A stretch of 64,000 bases of DNA. Source: Myxococcales bacterium. Its GTDB lineage: Bacteria; Myxococcota_A; Polyangia; Polyangiales; Ga0077539. The notes below the pieces were generated by a model. It searched no databases and was not told the DNA's origin. It worked only from the letters and a program-made list of their open reading frames with translations. The stretch lies in contig JAUSAZ010000210.1 of the NCBI GenBank assembly GCA_030652255.1, forward strand, positions 124,001 to 188,000, in the 5' to 3' direction. Each line of letters opens with the position of its first letter. Position 1 is the first letter of the stretch. This document shows positions 31,760 through 40,528 of the stretch, piece after piece. Made by a program: the position numbers and the translations under genes.

Positions 31760-32560
31760 ATGTCCGCCGCCACCCCGCCGTATACCGCGCTCTCGCTCGA
31801 ACTCGACGGCCCCGTCGCCGTCGTCACCCTCCAGCGGCCCGAGCGCATGAACGCGCTGTCCCGGGTGCTCCTCCAGGAGATCGGCACGGTGTTTCGTGCG
31901 CTGTCCGCCGACCCGGCGGTGCGCGCGGTGGTGCTCACCGGCTCCGGGGAGAAGGCCTTCTGCGCGGGCGCCGACCTCAAGGAGCGCCAGGGCATGTCCG
32001 AAGACGACGTGCGTGGGCTGCTCGGGCTCTATCGCGAGAGCTTCGGCGCGGTGGATGCGTGCCCGAAGCCGGTGGTGGCGGCGATCCAGGGCGTGGCGCT
32101 GGGCGGCGGCTTCGAGCTGGCGCTCGCGTGTGACCTGCGGGTGGCCAGCGCCGGGGCCGTGGTGGGCCTGCCCGAGACCTCCCTGGCGATCATCCCGGGG
32201 GCCGGCGGCACGCAGCGGCTGCCGCGGCTCGTGGGCCCCGGGCGCGCGAAGGAGATGATCCTCCTGGCGAGGCGCTACGCGGCCCACGAGGCGCTGGCGC
32301 TGGGCCTGGTGACCGCGCTGGCAACCCCGGGCGAGACGGCCATCGCTGCGGCGAAGCGCCTGGTGGCGCCGCTCGCCGGTGGCGCGCCCATCGCCCTCGC
32401 GGCGGCCATGGAGGCCGTCGACGGCGGGGCCGACCTCGACCTCGAGGAGGGGCTGCTGCTCGAGGCGCGCTGTTACGAGAAGACGCTGGTGTCGACGGAC
32501 CGTCGCGAGGCGCTCGCCGCCTTCAGCGAGGGGCGCAAGCCGGTCTATCGCGGCGAGTAG
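31760..32560 (+). CDS. Enoyl-CoA hydratase/isomerase family protein
   Basis: 266 residues from ATG 31760. Crotonase-fold signatures are present: VAVVTLQRPERMNALS, the oxyanion-hole strand KAFCAGADLKER, VAAIQGVALGGGFELALACDLRVAS with the first catalytic Glu, and GLPETSLAIIPGAGGTQRLPRLVGPGRAKEMIL with the second. Both glutamates needed for hydration are present, so it should hydrate an enoyl-CoA. The closest feel is to the methylglutaconyl-CoA hydratase-like group, compatible with the acyl-CoA carboxylase subunit downstream (35197). That link to leucine breakdown is inference. Confidence 0.9.
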   Translation: MSAATPPYTALSLELDGPVAVVTLQRPERMNALSRVLLQEIGTVFRALSADPAVRAVVLTGSGEKAFCAGADLKERQGMSEDDVRGLLGLYRESFGAVDACPKPVVAAIQGVALGGGFELALACDLRVASAGAVVGLPETSLAIIPGAGGTQRLPRLVGPGRAKEMILLARRYAAHEALALGLVTALATPGETAIAAAKRLVAPLAGGAPIALAAAMEAVDGGADLDLEEGLLLEARCYEKTLVSTDRREALAAFSEGRKPVYRGE

Positions 32561-32661
32561 GTGAATGGGGCGGCTTCGAGGGTCGTTTGAGCCGCGCGTC
32601 GCGCCCGGGCGATCGTCGCAGGGTGCTCGGTACGTCCGTATCTGCAAGAGGAGTCGAGTCC

Positions 32662-35127
32662 ATGAAGGTTCGTCGCAGAGTCTGGGGATCCGTCAGTCTG
32701 TTGGGTTGCCTCGCGCTCACGCACTCGGCATCGGCGCAGCCGCGCACGCCGACGACGCCCGCGCGTCCCGCGGTGCCCGCGCGCCCGGCGGTCGCCCGCC
32801 CCGCCCCGGCCACCGGGCCCGCGGCGCAGGTGACCCCGGTCGCGGCGCCCGACCCCGCCGCGCAGGTCACGCCCCCGCCGCCCCCGCAGGCGCCGCCGCC
32901 CCCGCCGCCGCCCTTCCGCGTCGCGATCACGGCGGGCATCAACGGGCAGTTCAGCCCGGTGGTGTGCGGTGACGAGCCGCCGATGCCGGTGTTCGCCAGC
33001 GTGGCCGGGCAGCTCGCGGCGGAGCCCGACACCCTCGCCTTCGACGCGGGCGACCTGCTCGGCCCCGCGGCGGTCACGCGCCTCACGGTGCAGCACGACG
33101 TCGACGCCTTCACGGCGGCGGTCGCGGCCAGCGGCATCCGGGTGATGGCCTTCGGGCACCGCGACCTCTCCGCCGACCGCGCGCCCATCATCGCCGCGCT
33201 CCGCGCGCTGCGGGCGCGCAACCTCCGGCACGTGCTGTCGAACCTCCACTGCGACGCGGCGCACCGCGAGCTCTGCGAGGTCGTCGAGGACGCCGACGAC
33301 GCGCCGGTGCAGTTCGACTCGCCGGCGGGTCGAGTGGCGCTCATCGCGATGGTCGACCCGTCGTCGCTCCCGCTGCTCTCGCGCGACCGCGCCGCGGGCC
33401 TCACGCTCGACCCGCTGGTCGAGGCGGTGCCGCGCGCGGTGACGGCGGCGCGGGCCGCGGGCGCGATGCACGTGGTGGTGATGGTCGACCCGCGGGCGCG
33501 CCACGAGGTGGAGCAGGCGCTCGAGATCGCCGAGCTCTTCGAGCCGGGCCAGGGGCCCGACGCCCTGGTGGTGCACGACCTCCCGGCGGGCGCGGCCGCG
33601 ATCCAGACCGCCCGCTCGGGCGTGCCCATCGTCTCGACGCGCCCGGGCAACGCCCTCGTGCTCGAGCCGGGCACCACACGGGTGAGCCGCGCGGCCCGCA
33701 GCGGCGCTGCGCCGGAGGTCGTCACGAGCTTCGTCAACTCCACGCGGCAGTGGCTCTGCACCACCTACGCGCAGCCCCTCGCGGGCGGCCGGCTGACCGC
33801 CGAGCTCTCCCGCGACGCCTTCGCGGGGCTCTACCTCGACGTGCTTCGCGACCTGGCGCAGGCCGACGTGGCGGTGCTCAACCGCGGCGCGGTGCGGGAG
33901 CCCGCCGGGCTCTTCCCGATCCGCGGCAGCATCACGCCGCTGTCCCTCGCGGCGGCGCTGCCCTTCGACGACTCGCTGCACGTCGCGCGGGTGACGGGCG
34001 CGGTGCTCAAGGCCCTCGCCACCTCGGCCCGCGCCGGGGGCTTCTACCTCCGCGGCGTCACGGTCACCGACGGCGCGGTGAAGATCAACGGGCGCCTCGT
34101 GGACGACGCGCAGCAGTACCGGATCATCACCACGGGGTACATCGCCACCGGCGGCGACGGCGGCGCGGGCGACGACATCGCGTACGAGCGCTTCCAGACC
34201 GCCACGGCGCAGGACGTCTTCCTCGCGTGGCTGCGCACCCCGCGCGAGGGCGACATCACCCAGGCCCCGAGCGACCCCGCGGACCACACCCGCTGGAACT
34301 TCCGCTGGACCACGGACGTCGCCTTCAGCTCGACGACCATCGCGGCCAACCCCTTCGTCGGCACCGGGCTGACGTACCCCGACCCGCAGCTGTCCCGCGC
34401 GCAGTCCCTCAACCTGCGCATCGACACGCTGCTTCGCGCCGACGCCGACAACCCCTACTTCACCTGGGACAACGGGCTGCGGCTCCAGTACGGCCGCGCC
34501 TCGGTCACGCCGTCGCCCTCGATGGACGCCATGTCGCCCTCGCGCGGGCCCTTCGACGAGAACCAGGATCTCATCTCGTACAACACGGCCTTCACGTGGC
34601 GTTGGTTCCGCGGCGCCCGCAAGTGGTACCACCCGCTGCCGGTGGCCCTCGGCTTCATCGAGACCGAGCTCGACGGCCCGCCGACGGCGCGTGACCCGGA
34701 CTTCCACCACCTCACGCTCCGCCCGACGGTGGGCGCGCGCTTCGAGCTCCTCGAGCGCATGACCCTCAACCTCACGGCCGGTATGAACTGGATGGAGTCC
34801 CTCGCGCCGAGCCAGGTCAACGGCTCGAAGCCCGAGTTCGCCCTCGTCGGCTCGCTCGTCGCGCGGCCCGGCACCCTCTTCACCGTCGGGGGCCGCAACA
34901 TCGATGGCGGGTTCTCGGTGGAGTACACCCTCAGCGACCCGGGCAACTCCGACAGCCAGATCCTCCGCGCCTCCGGTCGCCTGTCGATCCCGCTCTTCCA
35001 GCCCCTCCAGCTGACGCTCGGGTACGACCTCTACGCCCGCACGGTCAACGGCCAGGCCTGGGGCCTCGGCCACGACACCACCATCGGGCTGCGCATCGCC
35101 TTCTCCCGCTCCGTCCAGCTCTTCTGA
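32662..35127 (+). CDS. 5'-nucleotidase-like protein fused to a C-terminal outer-membrane beta-barrel-like region
   Basis: 821 residues from ATG 32662 (AAGAGGAG Shine-Dalgarno), with a signal sequence ending SASAQ and a long Ala/Pro linker. Residues about 85-300 look like a degenerate metallophosphoesterase: TLAFDAGDLLGP and VMAFGHRDLS replace the usual metal motifs (GDxxDR and GNHE/D). Next comes a 5'-nucleotidase C-terminal domain (GLFPIRGSITPLSLAAALPFDDSLHVARVTG, YRIITTGYIATGGDGG). The last 270 or so residues alternate hydrophobic and polar residues in strands and end in IAFSRSVQLF with a terminal Phe, the C-terminal signature of outer-membrane barrels. It may display a binding domain on the surface; catalysis is doubtful. 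Confidence 0.8.
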   Translation: MKVRRRVWGSVSLLGCLALTHSASAQPRTPTTPARPAVPARPAVARPAPATGPAAQVTPVAAPDPAAQVTPPPPPQAPPPPPPPFRVAITAGINGQFSPVVCGDEPPMPVFASVAGQLAAEPDTLAFDAGDLLGPAAVTRLTVQHDVDAFTAAVAASGIRVMAFGHRDLSADRAPIIAALRALRARNLRHVLSNLHCDAAHRELCEVVEDADDAPVQFDSPAGRVALIAMVDPSSLPLLSRDRAAGLTLDPLVEAVPRAVTAARAAGAMHVVVMVDPRARHEVEQALEIAELFEPGQGPDALVVHDLPAGAAAIQTARSGVPIVSTRPGNALVLEPGTTRVSRAARSGAAPEVVTSFVNSTRQWLCTTYAQPLAGGRLTAELSRDAFAGLYLDVLRDLAQADVAVLNRGAVREPAGLFPIRGSITPLSLAAALPFDDSLHVARVTGAVLKALATSARAGGFYLRGVTVTDGAVKINGRLVDDAQQYRIITTGYIATGGDGGAGDDIAYERFQTATAQDVFLAWLRTPREGDITQAPSDPADHTRWNFRWTTDVAFSSTTIAANPFVGTGLTYPDPQLSRAQSLNLRIDTLLRADADNPYFTWDNGLRLQYGRASVTPSPSMDAMSPSRGPFDENQDLISYNTAFTWRWFRGARKWYHPLPVALGFIETELDGPPTARDPDFHHLTLRPTVGARFELLERMTLNLTAGMNWMESLAPSQVNGSKPEFALVGSLVARPGTLFTVGGRNIDGGFSVEYTLSDPGNSDSQILRASGRLSIPLFQPLQLTLGYDLYARTVNGQAWGLGHDTTIGLRIAFSRSVQLF

Positions 35128-35157
35128 CCTCCCCGGGGCGCACGCTCGCCGCGACCC

Positions 35158-35187
35158 TTGCGAATCTCGCGGGGGTTGCGGTAGGGC
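35158..35187 (+). promoter_or_regulatory. Candidate promoter of the acyl-CoA carboxylase gene
   Basis: TTGCGA (35158-35163), 18 bp, TAGGGC (35182-35187), only 9 nt before ATG 35197. If used, the message would be nearly leaderless. Confidence 0.33.
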
Positions 35188-35196
35188 AGTGCCCTC

Positions 35197-36726
35197 ATGT
35201 CTGACGCACGACTCAAGGCGATCCTCGCGCGCGTCGAGCGCGGCGGGGGCGACAAGTACCACGCGAAGAATACCCGGGAGGGTAAGCTCTTCGCGCGCGA
35301 GCGCATCGCGCGGCTCATCGACGCGGGGTCGTTCCAGGAGGACGCCGCGCTGGCCAACAACCTCGACGCCGACCTCCCGGCGGACGGCGTGGTCACGGGT
35401 ACGGCCACGGTGCACGGCCGCACCGTCGCGATCATGGCCAACGACTCCACCATCAAGGCCGGCTCCTGGGGCTGGCGCACGGTGGAGAAGATCCTGCGCG
35501 TGCAGGAGACGGCCCGCGACCTGCGCTGCCCGATGCTCTACCTCGTCGACTCGGCGGGGGCGCGCATCACCGACCAGATCCTGATGTTCCCGGGGCGCCG
35601 GGGCGCGGGGCGCATCTTCTACAACCAGGTGCAGATGTCCGGGCAGGTGCCGCAGCTGTGCCTGCTCTTCGGGCCGAGCGCGGCGGGCGGCGCCTACATC
35701 CCGGCCTTCTGCGACGTCGTGGTAATGGTCGAGGGCAACGCGAGCATGTACCTGGGCTCGCCCCGCATGGCCGAGATGGTCATCGGCGAGAAGGTCACGC
35801 TGGAGGAGATGGGCGGCGCGAAGATGCACTGCTCGGTCTCCGGTTGCGGAGACGTGCTGGTGAAGACCGAGGACGACGCCATCGCGTGGGCGAAGCGCTA
35901 CCTCGCGTACATGCCGCAGAGCTACGAGCACACCCCCGCGCGGGTCGAGGCGGTGGCCCCGGACGCGAGCGGCAAGACGCTGGAGCAGATTGTTCCCATC
36001 GACGAGAACAAGCCCTTCAACATGTTTCATTTCATCCGGGAGCTCGTCGACAAGGACAGCCTCCTGGAGGTGAAGAAGCTCTTCGCGCAGGAGATGATCA
36101 CCGCCTTCGCGCGCATCGACGGTCAGCCCGTGGGCATCGTGGCCAACCAGCCCTGGTACAAGGGCGGCGTGCTCTTCGTCGACAGCGCCGACAAGGCCGC
36201 GCGCTTCATCTGGCTCTGCGACGCGTTCAACATCCCGCTGCTGTACCTGGCCGACGTGCCGGGCTTCATGATCGGCACCAAGGTAGAGCGCGAGGGCATC
36301 ATCCGCGCGGGCGCCAAGATGATCGCCGCGGTGAGCGAGGCGCGCGTGCCGAAGCTCTCGGTGGTGGTGCGCAAGGCCTACGGCGCGGGGCTCTACGCGA
36401 TGTGCGGGCCGGCCTTCGAGCCCGACGCGTGCCTCGCGCTGCCGACGGCGTCCATCGCGGTGATGGGCCCGAGCGCGGCGGTCAACGCGGTGTACTTCAA
36501 CAAGATCCAGGAGGTGCCCGAGGGGGCCGAGCGCGACGCGTACGTGCAGGGGCTGCGCGCGGAGTACCGGGAGGGCGTCGACCTCTACAAGCTGGCGGGC
36601 GACCTCGTCATCGACGCCGTGGTGCCCTTCGAGGGCCTGCGCAGCGAGCTCTCGCGGCGCTTCGCGCGGCTGACCTCGAAGCGCGAGACGCGGCCGCGCA
36701 AGCACCACATGGTGCCGCCGGTCTGA
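35197..36726 (+). CDS. Acyl-CoA carboxylase carboxyltransferase (beta) subunit
   Basis: 509 residues of the biotin-dependent carboxyltransferase family (propionyl-/methylcrotonyl-CoA carboxylase beta type). It transfers CO2 from carboxybiotin to an acyl-CoA. Signatures: KLFARERIARLID, YLVDSAGARITDQ, the oxyanion GPSAAGGAYIPAFCDVVVMV, MYLGSPRMAEMVIGE, LLYLADVPGFMIGTKVEREGIIRAGAKMIAAV and VVRKAYGAGLYAMCGP. No biotin carboxylase or biotin carrier gene lies nearby, so the alpha subunit must be encoded elsewhere. Its stop is 2 nt before the next gene. Confidence 0.93.
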   Translation: MSDARLKAILARVERGGGDKYHAKNTREGKLFARERIARLIDAGSFQEDAALANNLDADLPADGVVTGTATVHGRTVAIMANDSTIKAGSWGWRTVEKILRVQETARDLRCPMLYLVDSAGARITDQILMFPGRRGAGRIFYNQVQMSGQVPQLCLLFGPSAAGGAYIPAFCDVVVMVEGNASMYLGSPRMAEMVIGEKVTLEEMGGAKMHCSVSGCGDVLVKTEDDAIAWAKRYLAYMPQSYEHTPARVEAVAPDASGKTLEQIVPIDENKPFNMFHFIRELVDKDSLLEVKKLFAQEMITAFARIDGQPVGIVANQPWYKGGVLFVDSADKAARFIWLCDAFNIPLLYLADVPGFMIGTKVEREGIIRAGAKMIAAVSEARVPKLSVVVRKAYGAGLYAMCGPAFEPDACLALPTASIAVMGPSAAVNAVYFNKIQEVPEGAERDAYVQGLRAEYREGVDLYKLAGDLVIDAVVPFEGLRSELSRRFARLTSKRETRPRKHHMVPPV

Positions 36727-36728
36727 AC

Positions 36729-37283
36729 GTGAGCACCGAGCCCGACAGCGGCGAGGGTCCGAAGAAGGGCAGCAAGCCGAGGTCGGTCGGCGCCTTCGTG
36801 GCGCTGGGCTTCGTGGCGGTGACCATCCCGCTGCTGCTCTACGCCGCGCGCAACGGGCCCGACCACGACGACCGCCCGCACGACCCCCTGGAGCTCTCCG
36901 ACGAGGCCGAGCTGCGCGCGGGCGTGATGGCGGTGTCGGGGGTGATACAGGCGCGGCGCGGCGAGGAGGAAGACCGGGCCATCCGCGCGCTGGAGGCGCT
37001 GCACCCGCGCAGCCCGGGGGCCAACGACCTGCGCGAGTCGTGCGTGACGACCTACCGGGGCGCGTACGACGCCCAGCGGATCTCCGCCGACCTGCGGGGC
37101 CTGCTCCCGAGCGACGGCGGCGCGCTCAGCGACGAGCAGCGGAGGCGCATGAGCGAGATGCTCGACCGCAGCCAGCGCCTGGTGAACGAGGCCCGCGACG
37201 CGCACCTGCGCTGCGTGGGGCTCTACGAGCAGGCCGCGGTGCGGCTGCACATCGCGCCCGCGCAGCGCCCCAACAACCCCTGA
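36729..37283 (+). CDS. Small single-pass membrane protein
   Basis: 184 residues starting with GTG 36729, 2 nt after the carboxylase stop. It has a basic cytoplasmic N-terminus, one membrane segment (VGAFVALGFVAVTIPLLLYAA) and an outer helical domain rich in Arg/Glu (AELRAGVMAVSGVIQARRGEEEDRAIRALEAL; RRRMSEMLDRSQRLVNEARDAHLRCVGLYEQAAVRL). Two cysteines (ESCVTTY, LRCVGLY) might form a disulfide. The family is not recognised. It lies between two metabolic genes and is probably co-transcribed with both. Confidence 0.75.
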   Translation: MSTEPDSGEGPKKGSKPRSVGAFVALGFVAVTIPLLLYAARNGPDHDDRPHDPLELSDEAELRAGVMAVSGVIQARRGEEEDRAIRALEALHPRSPGANDLRESCVTTYRGAYDAQRISADLRGLLPSDGGALSDEQRRRMSEMLDRSQRLVNEARDAHLRCVGLYEQAAVRLHIAPAQRPNNP

Positions 37284-37298
37284 CAGGTAGCGAAGCCG

Positions 37299-38492
37299 AT
37301 GAGCGACGAGAGGTCCCTGGACACCCGCGCGGTGCACGCCGGCGAGGGCCGCGCGAAGGCGCACGACTCGCTCACCACCCCGGTGGCGCTCACGTCGACG
37401 TACACCTTCGAGAGCGCCGAGGCGCTCGGCCGGCATCACCGCCGGGAGGTCGAGCGCGAGGAGTACGGCCGCTACGGCAACCCCACGGTGCGCGCCGCCG
37501 AGCGAAAGCTCGCCGACCTCGACGGGGCCGAGGACGCCGCGCTCTTCGCGTCGGGCATGGCCGCCATCACCACCACGCTGCTCGCCATGCTGCGCTCGGG
37601 CCACCACGTGGTGCTCACCCGCGACTGCTACCGGCGCACGCGGCAATTCGTGACGGCGGTGCTGCCGCGCTACGGCGTGGAGTCGACGGTCGTCGAGCCG
37701 GGTGACCCCGACGCGGTCGCGCGGGCGATCGTCCCGGGCAAGACCCGGCTGGTGATCTCCGAGTCGCCGACCAACCCGTACCTGCGCGTGGTCGACCTCG
37801 AGGCGCTGCGGGCCATCAAGGCCGCGCACCCGTCGGTGAAGTTCCTCATCGACGCGACCTTCTCGACCCCGGTCAACCAGCGACCCATCGAGCACGGCGT
37901 CGACCTGGTGATCCACTCGGCGACGAAGTACCTCGGCGGCCACAACGACCTCCTCGCCGGCTCGGTGAGCGGGTCGGCCGCGCTCATCGACGCCATCCGC
38001 GATTTCCGCGGCGTGCTGGGCGGCGTGCTCGACCCGCACGCGGCCTACCTCCTGCTCCGCGGCGTGAAGACCCTCGGACTGCGCGTCGCCCGACAGAACG
38101 CCTCGGCGCTCTCGCTCGCGCGCGCCCTGGAGTCCGACCCGCGCATCGAGCGGGTGTTCTACCCGGGCCTGGAGAGCCACCCCGACCACCGCGTGGCGGT
38201 CGCGCAGATGTCCGGCTTCGGCGGCGTGGTGAGCTTCCTCGTGAAGGGCGACGGGCCGCGCACCGAGCGCTTCGTCGACGCGTGCCGCATCGCCGCGATC
38301 GCGCCCTCGCTCGGCGGCGTCGAGACCCTCATCGAACAGCCCGCGCTGATGTCGTACTACGAGATGAGCCCCGACGAGCGCCTCGCCGTGGGCATCCCCG
38401 ACAACCTGGTGCGCCTCGCGGTGGGCATCGAGTCCTGCGACGACCTGCTCGACGACCTCGCGCGGGCGCTCGACGCGGCCTTCGCGGCCTAG
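37299..38492 (+). CDS. Cystathionine gamma-synthase/gamma-lyase family PLP enzyme
   Basis: 397 residues of the Cys/Met-metabolism PLP-dependent family. Signatures: the substrate/phosphate loop YGRYGNPTVRAAERKLADLDGAEDAALFASGMAAITTTLL, VVISESPTNPYLRVVDL, IDATFSTPVNQRPIEHG, the PLP-lysine motif LVIHSATKYLGGHNDLLAG, and SLGGVETLIEQPALMSYYEM near the end. It performs gamma-replacement or elimination in transsulfuration. Synthase and lyase cannot be separated by eye, and no neighbouring Met/Cys gene helps; the threonine/methionine precursor enzyme at 43932 is too far to be in the same operon. Confidence 0.9.
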   Translation: MSDERSLDTRAVHAGEGRAKAHDSLTTPVALTSTYTFESAEALGRHHRREVEREEYGRYGNPTVRAAERKLADLDGAEDAALFASGMAAITTTLLAMLRSGHHVVLTRDCYRRTRQFVTAVLPRYGVESTVVEPGDPDAVARAIVPGKTRLVISESPTNPYLRVVDLEALRAIKAAHPSVKFLIDATFSTPVNQRPIEHGVDLVIHSATKYLGGHNDLLAGSVSGSAALIDAIRDFRGVLGGVLDPHAAYLLLRGVKTLGLRVARQNASALSLARALESDPRIERVFYPGLESHPDHRVAVAQMSGFGGVVSFLVKGDGPRTERFVDACRIAAIAPSLGGVETLIEQPALMSYYEMSPDERLAVGIPDNLVRLAVGIESCDDLLDDLARALDAAFAA

Positions 38493-38493
38493 G

Positions 38494-39564
38494 CTAGCGA
38501 TCGGAGACGCGGGCGCAGCGCAGTCGGAGGTTCTGCACCCGCTCGATGAAGTTGAAGTCGCCGTCCCGGAGGTCATAGCCCACGCCCATGTATCCGGCGG
38601 GGCAGTCGTCCTGGGTGCGGGAGCCCCCGGTGCTGTCGCCGTGGGCGCGGAGCTGGGCGCCGAAGGTGCGGCTCGCCAGCCATGCACCGAGGGGCGCGCA
38701 GGTCGCCTGGAGCCGGTCGATGACGCCGCCCGAGTTGATGGTGAAGCGCACGATGACCTGGTTGGCGGGACAGAGGTCGTCGTCGCTGCCGCCGGAGGTG
38801 CCGCCCTGCCGACCGCCCTGCACCGCCATGCCGAGATTGCCGTCGGGGTTGAGCGGCGCGCACCACGGCGCGAGCCCGCTGACATAAATGCCCGACCAGG
38901 TGGTGAGCCCCACCAGGACGCGCCCCGGCCCGCAGCGCACGTTGTCGATCGAGCTGGACGGCTCGCTGCTTCGCCAGGGCGTGTAGATGATGTCACCCTC
39001 GCTGACGTTCCATCGAATCGGGAAGCCGACGTCGACCGGGGGAACGTCGACCGGGGGAACGTCGGCGGGAGGAACGTCGACCGGGGGAACGTCGACCGGA
39101 GGAACATCGAGGCCCGCGTCGGTGGGAGCGTCCACGATGCCCAGGTCGCTCCCGAGGTCTGTCGGGCCGAGGTCGATAGGAACATCCACCGGGGCATCGA
39201 GGGCGCCGCCGTCGAGAACGTCGGGGGCATCAACCATCACTGCCGCGTCGCCCGCATCGCTGGTCGGCCCATCGCCGGCGACGTCATCCGAGGCGTCACC
39301 GATGTCGTGGTCGATCACCGAGGCGTCCGGCGCGTCGTCGCCACTGTCGAGGGCCGTCGAGTCCTCGGCGCCCCCTCCATCAGGGGCTGCGTCCGGCGCG
39401 TCGATCGGAGCCCCGAGGTCGATCGCGCCGTCGAGGCCCTCGCCGCTGTCGACCTCCATCGGGACCACATCGGGAATCGATCGGAGATCAGGGTTGCCGA
39501 GGCCACATCCGACCGTCGAGGCAATGCACAGGATCCACGCGCTGGAGGTTCGCACGGACCTCAC
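38494..39564 (-). CDS. Lipoprotein with Asp/Val/Pro repeat linker and Cys-containing C-terminal domain
   Basis: About 356 residues if started at GTG 39564 (a second GTG at 39555 is also possible). A signal ending IASTVGC gives a lipidated Cys. The next 150 residues are acidic linker (DAPD, DDAPDAS, PTDLGSDLG) ending in DVPPV repeats. The C-terminal domain (about 190 residues) has regularly spaced cysteines and two similar halves (VRCGPGRVLVGLTTWSGIYVSGLAPWCAPL and DDCPAGYMGVGYDLRDGDFNFIERVQNLRLRCA). This resembles the CPAGxxxxG repeat domains seen in secreted bacterial and animal proteins that bind surfaces. It faces the outside of the cell; the ligand is unknown. Confidence 0.75.
   Translation of the reverse strand: MRSVRTSSAWILCIASTVGCGLGNPDLRSIPDVVPMEVDSGEGLDGAIDLGAPIDAPDAAPDGGGAEDSTALDSGDDAPDASVIDHDIGDASDDVAGDGPTSDAGDAAVMVDAPDVLDGGALDAPVDVPIDLGPTDLGSDLGIVDAPTDAGLDVPPVDVPPVDVPPADVPPVDVPPVDVGFPIRWNVSEGDIIYTPWRSSEPSSSIDNVRCGPGRVLVGLTTWSGIYVSGLAPWCAPLNPDGNLGMAVQGGRQGGTSGGSDDDLCPANQVIVRFTINSGGVIDRLQATCAPLGAWLASRTFGAQLRAHGDSTGGSRTQDDCPAGYMGVGYDLRDGDFNFIERVQNLRLRCARVSDR
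39031..39105. repeat. Five tandem 15-bp repeats inside the lipoprotein gene
   Basis: Units of GTCGACCGGGGGAAC (with one or two changes) at 39031, 39046, 39061, 39076 and 39091. On the coding strand each gives VDVPP or ADVPP. Length change by slippage would alter the linker in whole five-residue steps without a frameshift. Confidence 0.88.
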
Positions 39565-39725
39565 TGTAACCCGATGACGCACTGCGTGGGCGGCGAGGTG
39601 CCGACCCTCGATGTCCGAGAATACGTTCTGCCCTGGGGCTTCCATGACCACCCATGATCTCCCTTCAAAACAAGGTGTTTCGAGCGGCATGCGGACTGCA
39701 ATGCGCAGGACACAGGAGCATGAAG

Positions 39726-40490
39726 ATGTCATCGCTGACCCCGCGTCTGCTGTTGAGCTTGTCGTCCATGGCGCTGGTTGCGGGCTGCTACGGCAGCGAT
39801 GACGCGCTCACGGAGGCCGAGGGCGGCGGAGGTGGAGTGTCGGCGGCGGTGGTCAGTGAACTCACCGTGGGCGGTCACTACTGCCCCACGCGCGGGGAGA
39901 TCGCCGGCCGCAACATCCCCTCGGACGATCTCTATTACATCACCAGCTTCGGGGGCGGCGTCGACACGCAGGGCATGGCCTGCGGCGGCATCGCCGACGG
40001 CCGCTGGATGTACATCGCCGACTCCTGGCGCTTCGGCTGTCGCGCGAAGGTCCGGGTGACCAACCCCCGCACCGGGCGCTGGTGCGTGACCCAGGTCGCC
40101 GACGTGGGTCCCAACATCTGCGTCGAGCGGGCGGCGGGCAAGCCCATCATCGATGCGTCGCCGGTCATCACGCGCGAGCTCTTCGGGCGCAGCTCGGCCG
40201 GGTGGTCGGAGCGCATCGTCGTGCGCGCGGAGCTCGTTGCCAGCTCGACGCCGCTGGGCTGCGGCAACGGCGCGGCGGCCCCCGCCATGACACCGACGAT
40301 GACGGTCCCCGTCGCGAGCTGCTTCAGCGGCACCTACGGCCGCGAGATGGTCGGGCGAACGTGCCTCCAGAGCCGCTTCGACGGCGAGTGGTACCAGTGC
40401 ACTGCGGGCAACTGGCGGCTCGACCGGGCGATCCCCTCGCGCCGCTCGGGCCCCGCGGGCGCGTGCTCCGCGATGATCTCGCTCCGCTGA
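39726..40490 (+). CDS. Lipoprotein with double-psi beta-barrel-like (RlpA/expansin-like) domain
   Basis: 254 residues from ATG 39726, chosen because AGGAG (39714-39718) is 7 nt upstream; the ATG at 39720 is too close to it. The lipobox is MALVAGC. The central domain has paired cysteines and the blocks GGVDTQGMACGGIADGRWMYIADSW, CRAKVRVTNPRTGRWCVTQVADVGPNICVE, and IIDASPVITRELFG. These recall the DPBB fold of RlpA and expansin-like proteins, where VxDxGP and IDLS-like motifs line the groove. A Cys-containing tail (CFSGTYGREMVGRTCLQ, EWYQCTAGNW) may bind polysaccharide. Cell-wall binding or cleavage is inferred, not shown. Confidence 0.7.
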   Translation: MSSLTPRLLLSLSSMALVAGCYGSDDALTEAEGGGGGVSAAVVSELTVGGHYCPTRGEIAGRNIPSDDLYYITSFGGGVDTQGMACGGIADGRWMYIADSWRFGCRAKVRVTNPRTGRWCVTQVADVGPNICVERAAGKPIIDASPVITRELFGRSSAGWSERIVVRAELVASSTPLGCGNGAAAPAMTPTMTVPVASCFSGTYGREMVGRTCLQSRFDGEWYQCTAGNWRLDRAIPSRRSGPAGACSAMISLR

Positions 40491-40519
40491 TTGCGCCGCG
40501 CCCGGCCGCGTTGTAGCCG
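40491..40519 (+). promoter_or_regulatory. Candidate promoter of the acyltransferase gene
   Basis: TTGCGC (40491-40496), 17 bp, TAGCCG (40514-40519), 9 nt before ATG 40529. The -35 directly follows the stop codon of the upstream gene. It has the same -10 as the candidate at 23514. Confidence 0.35.
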
Positions 40520-40528
40520 TCCCCGAAG

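Noticed and set aside
32545..36708. A 1,387-codon minus-strand open frame opposite the nucleotidase and carboxylase genes
   Set aside because: It is antisense to two well-supported genes and its translation is compositionally a shadow (Arg/His/Asp/Val-rich).
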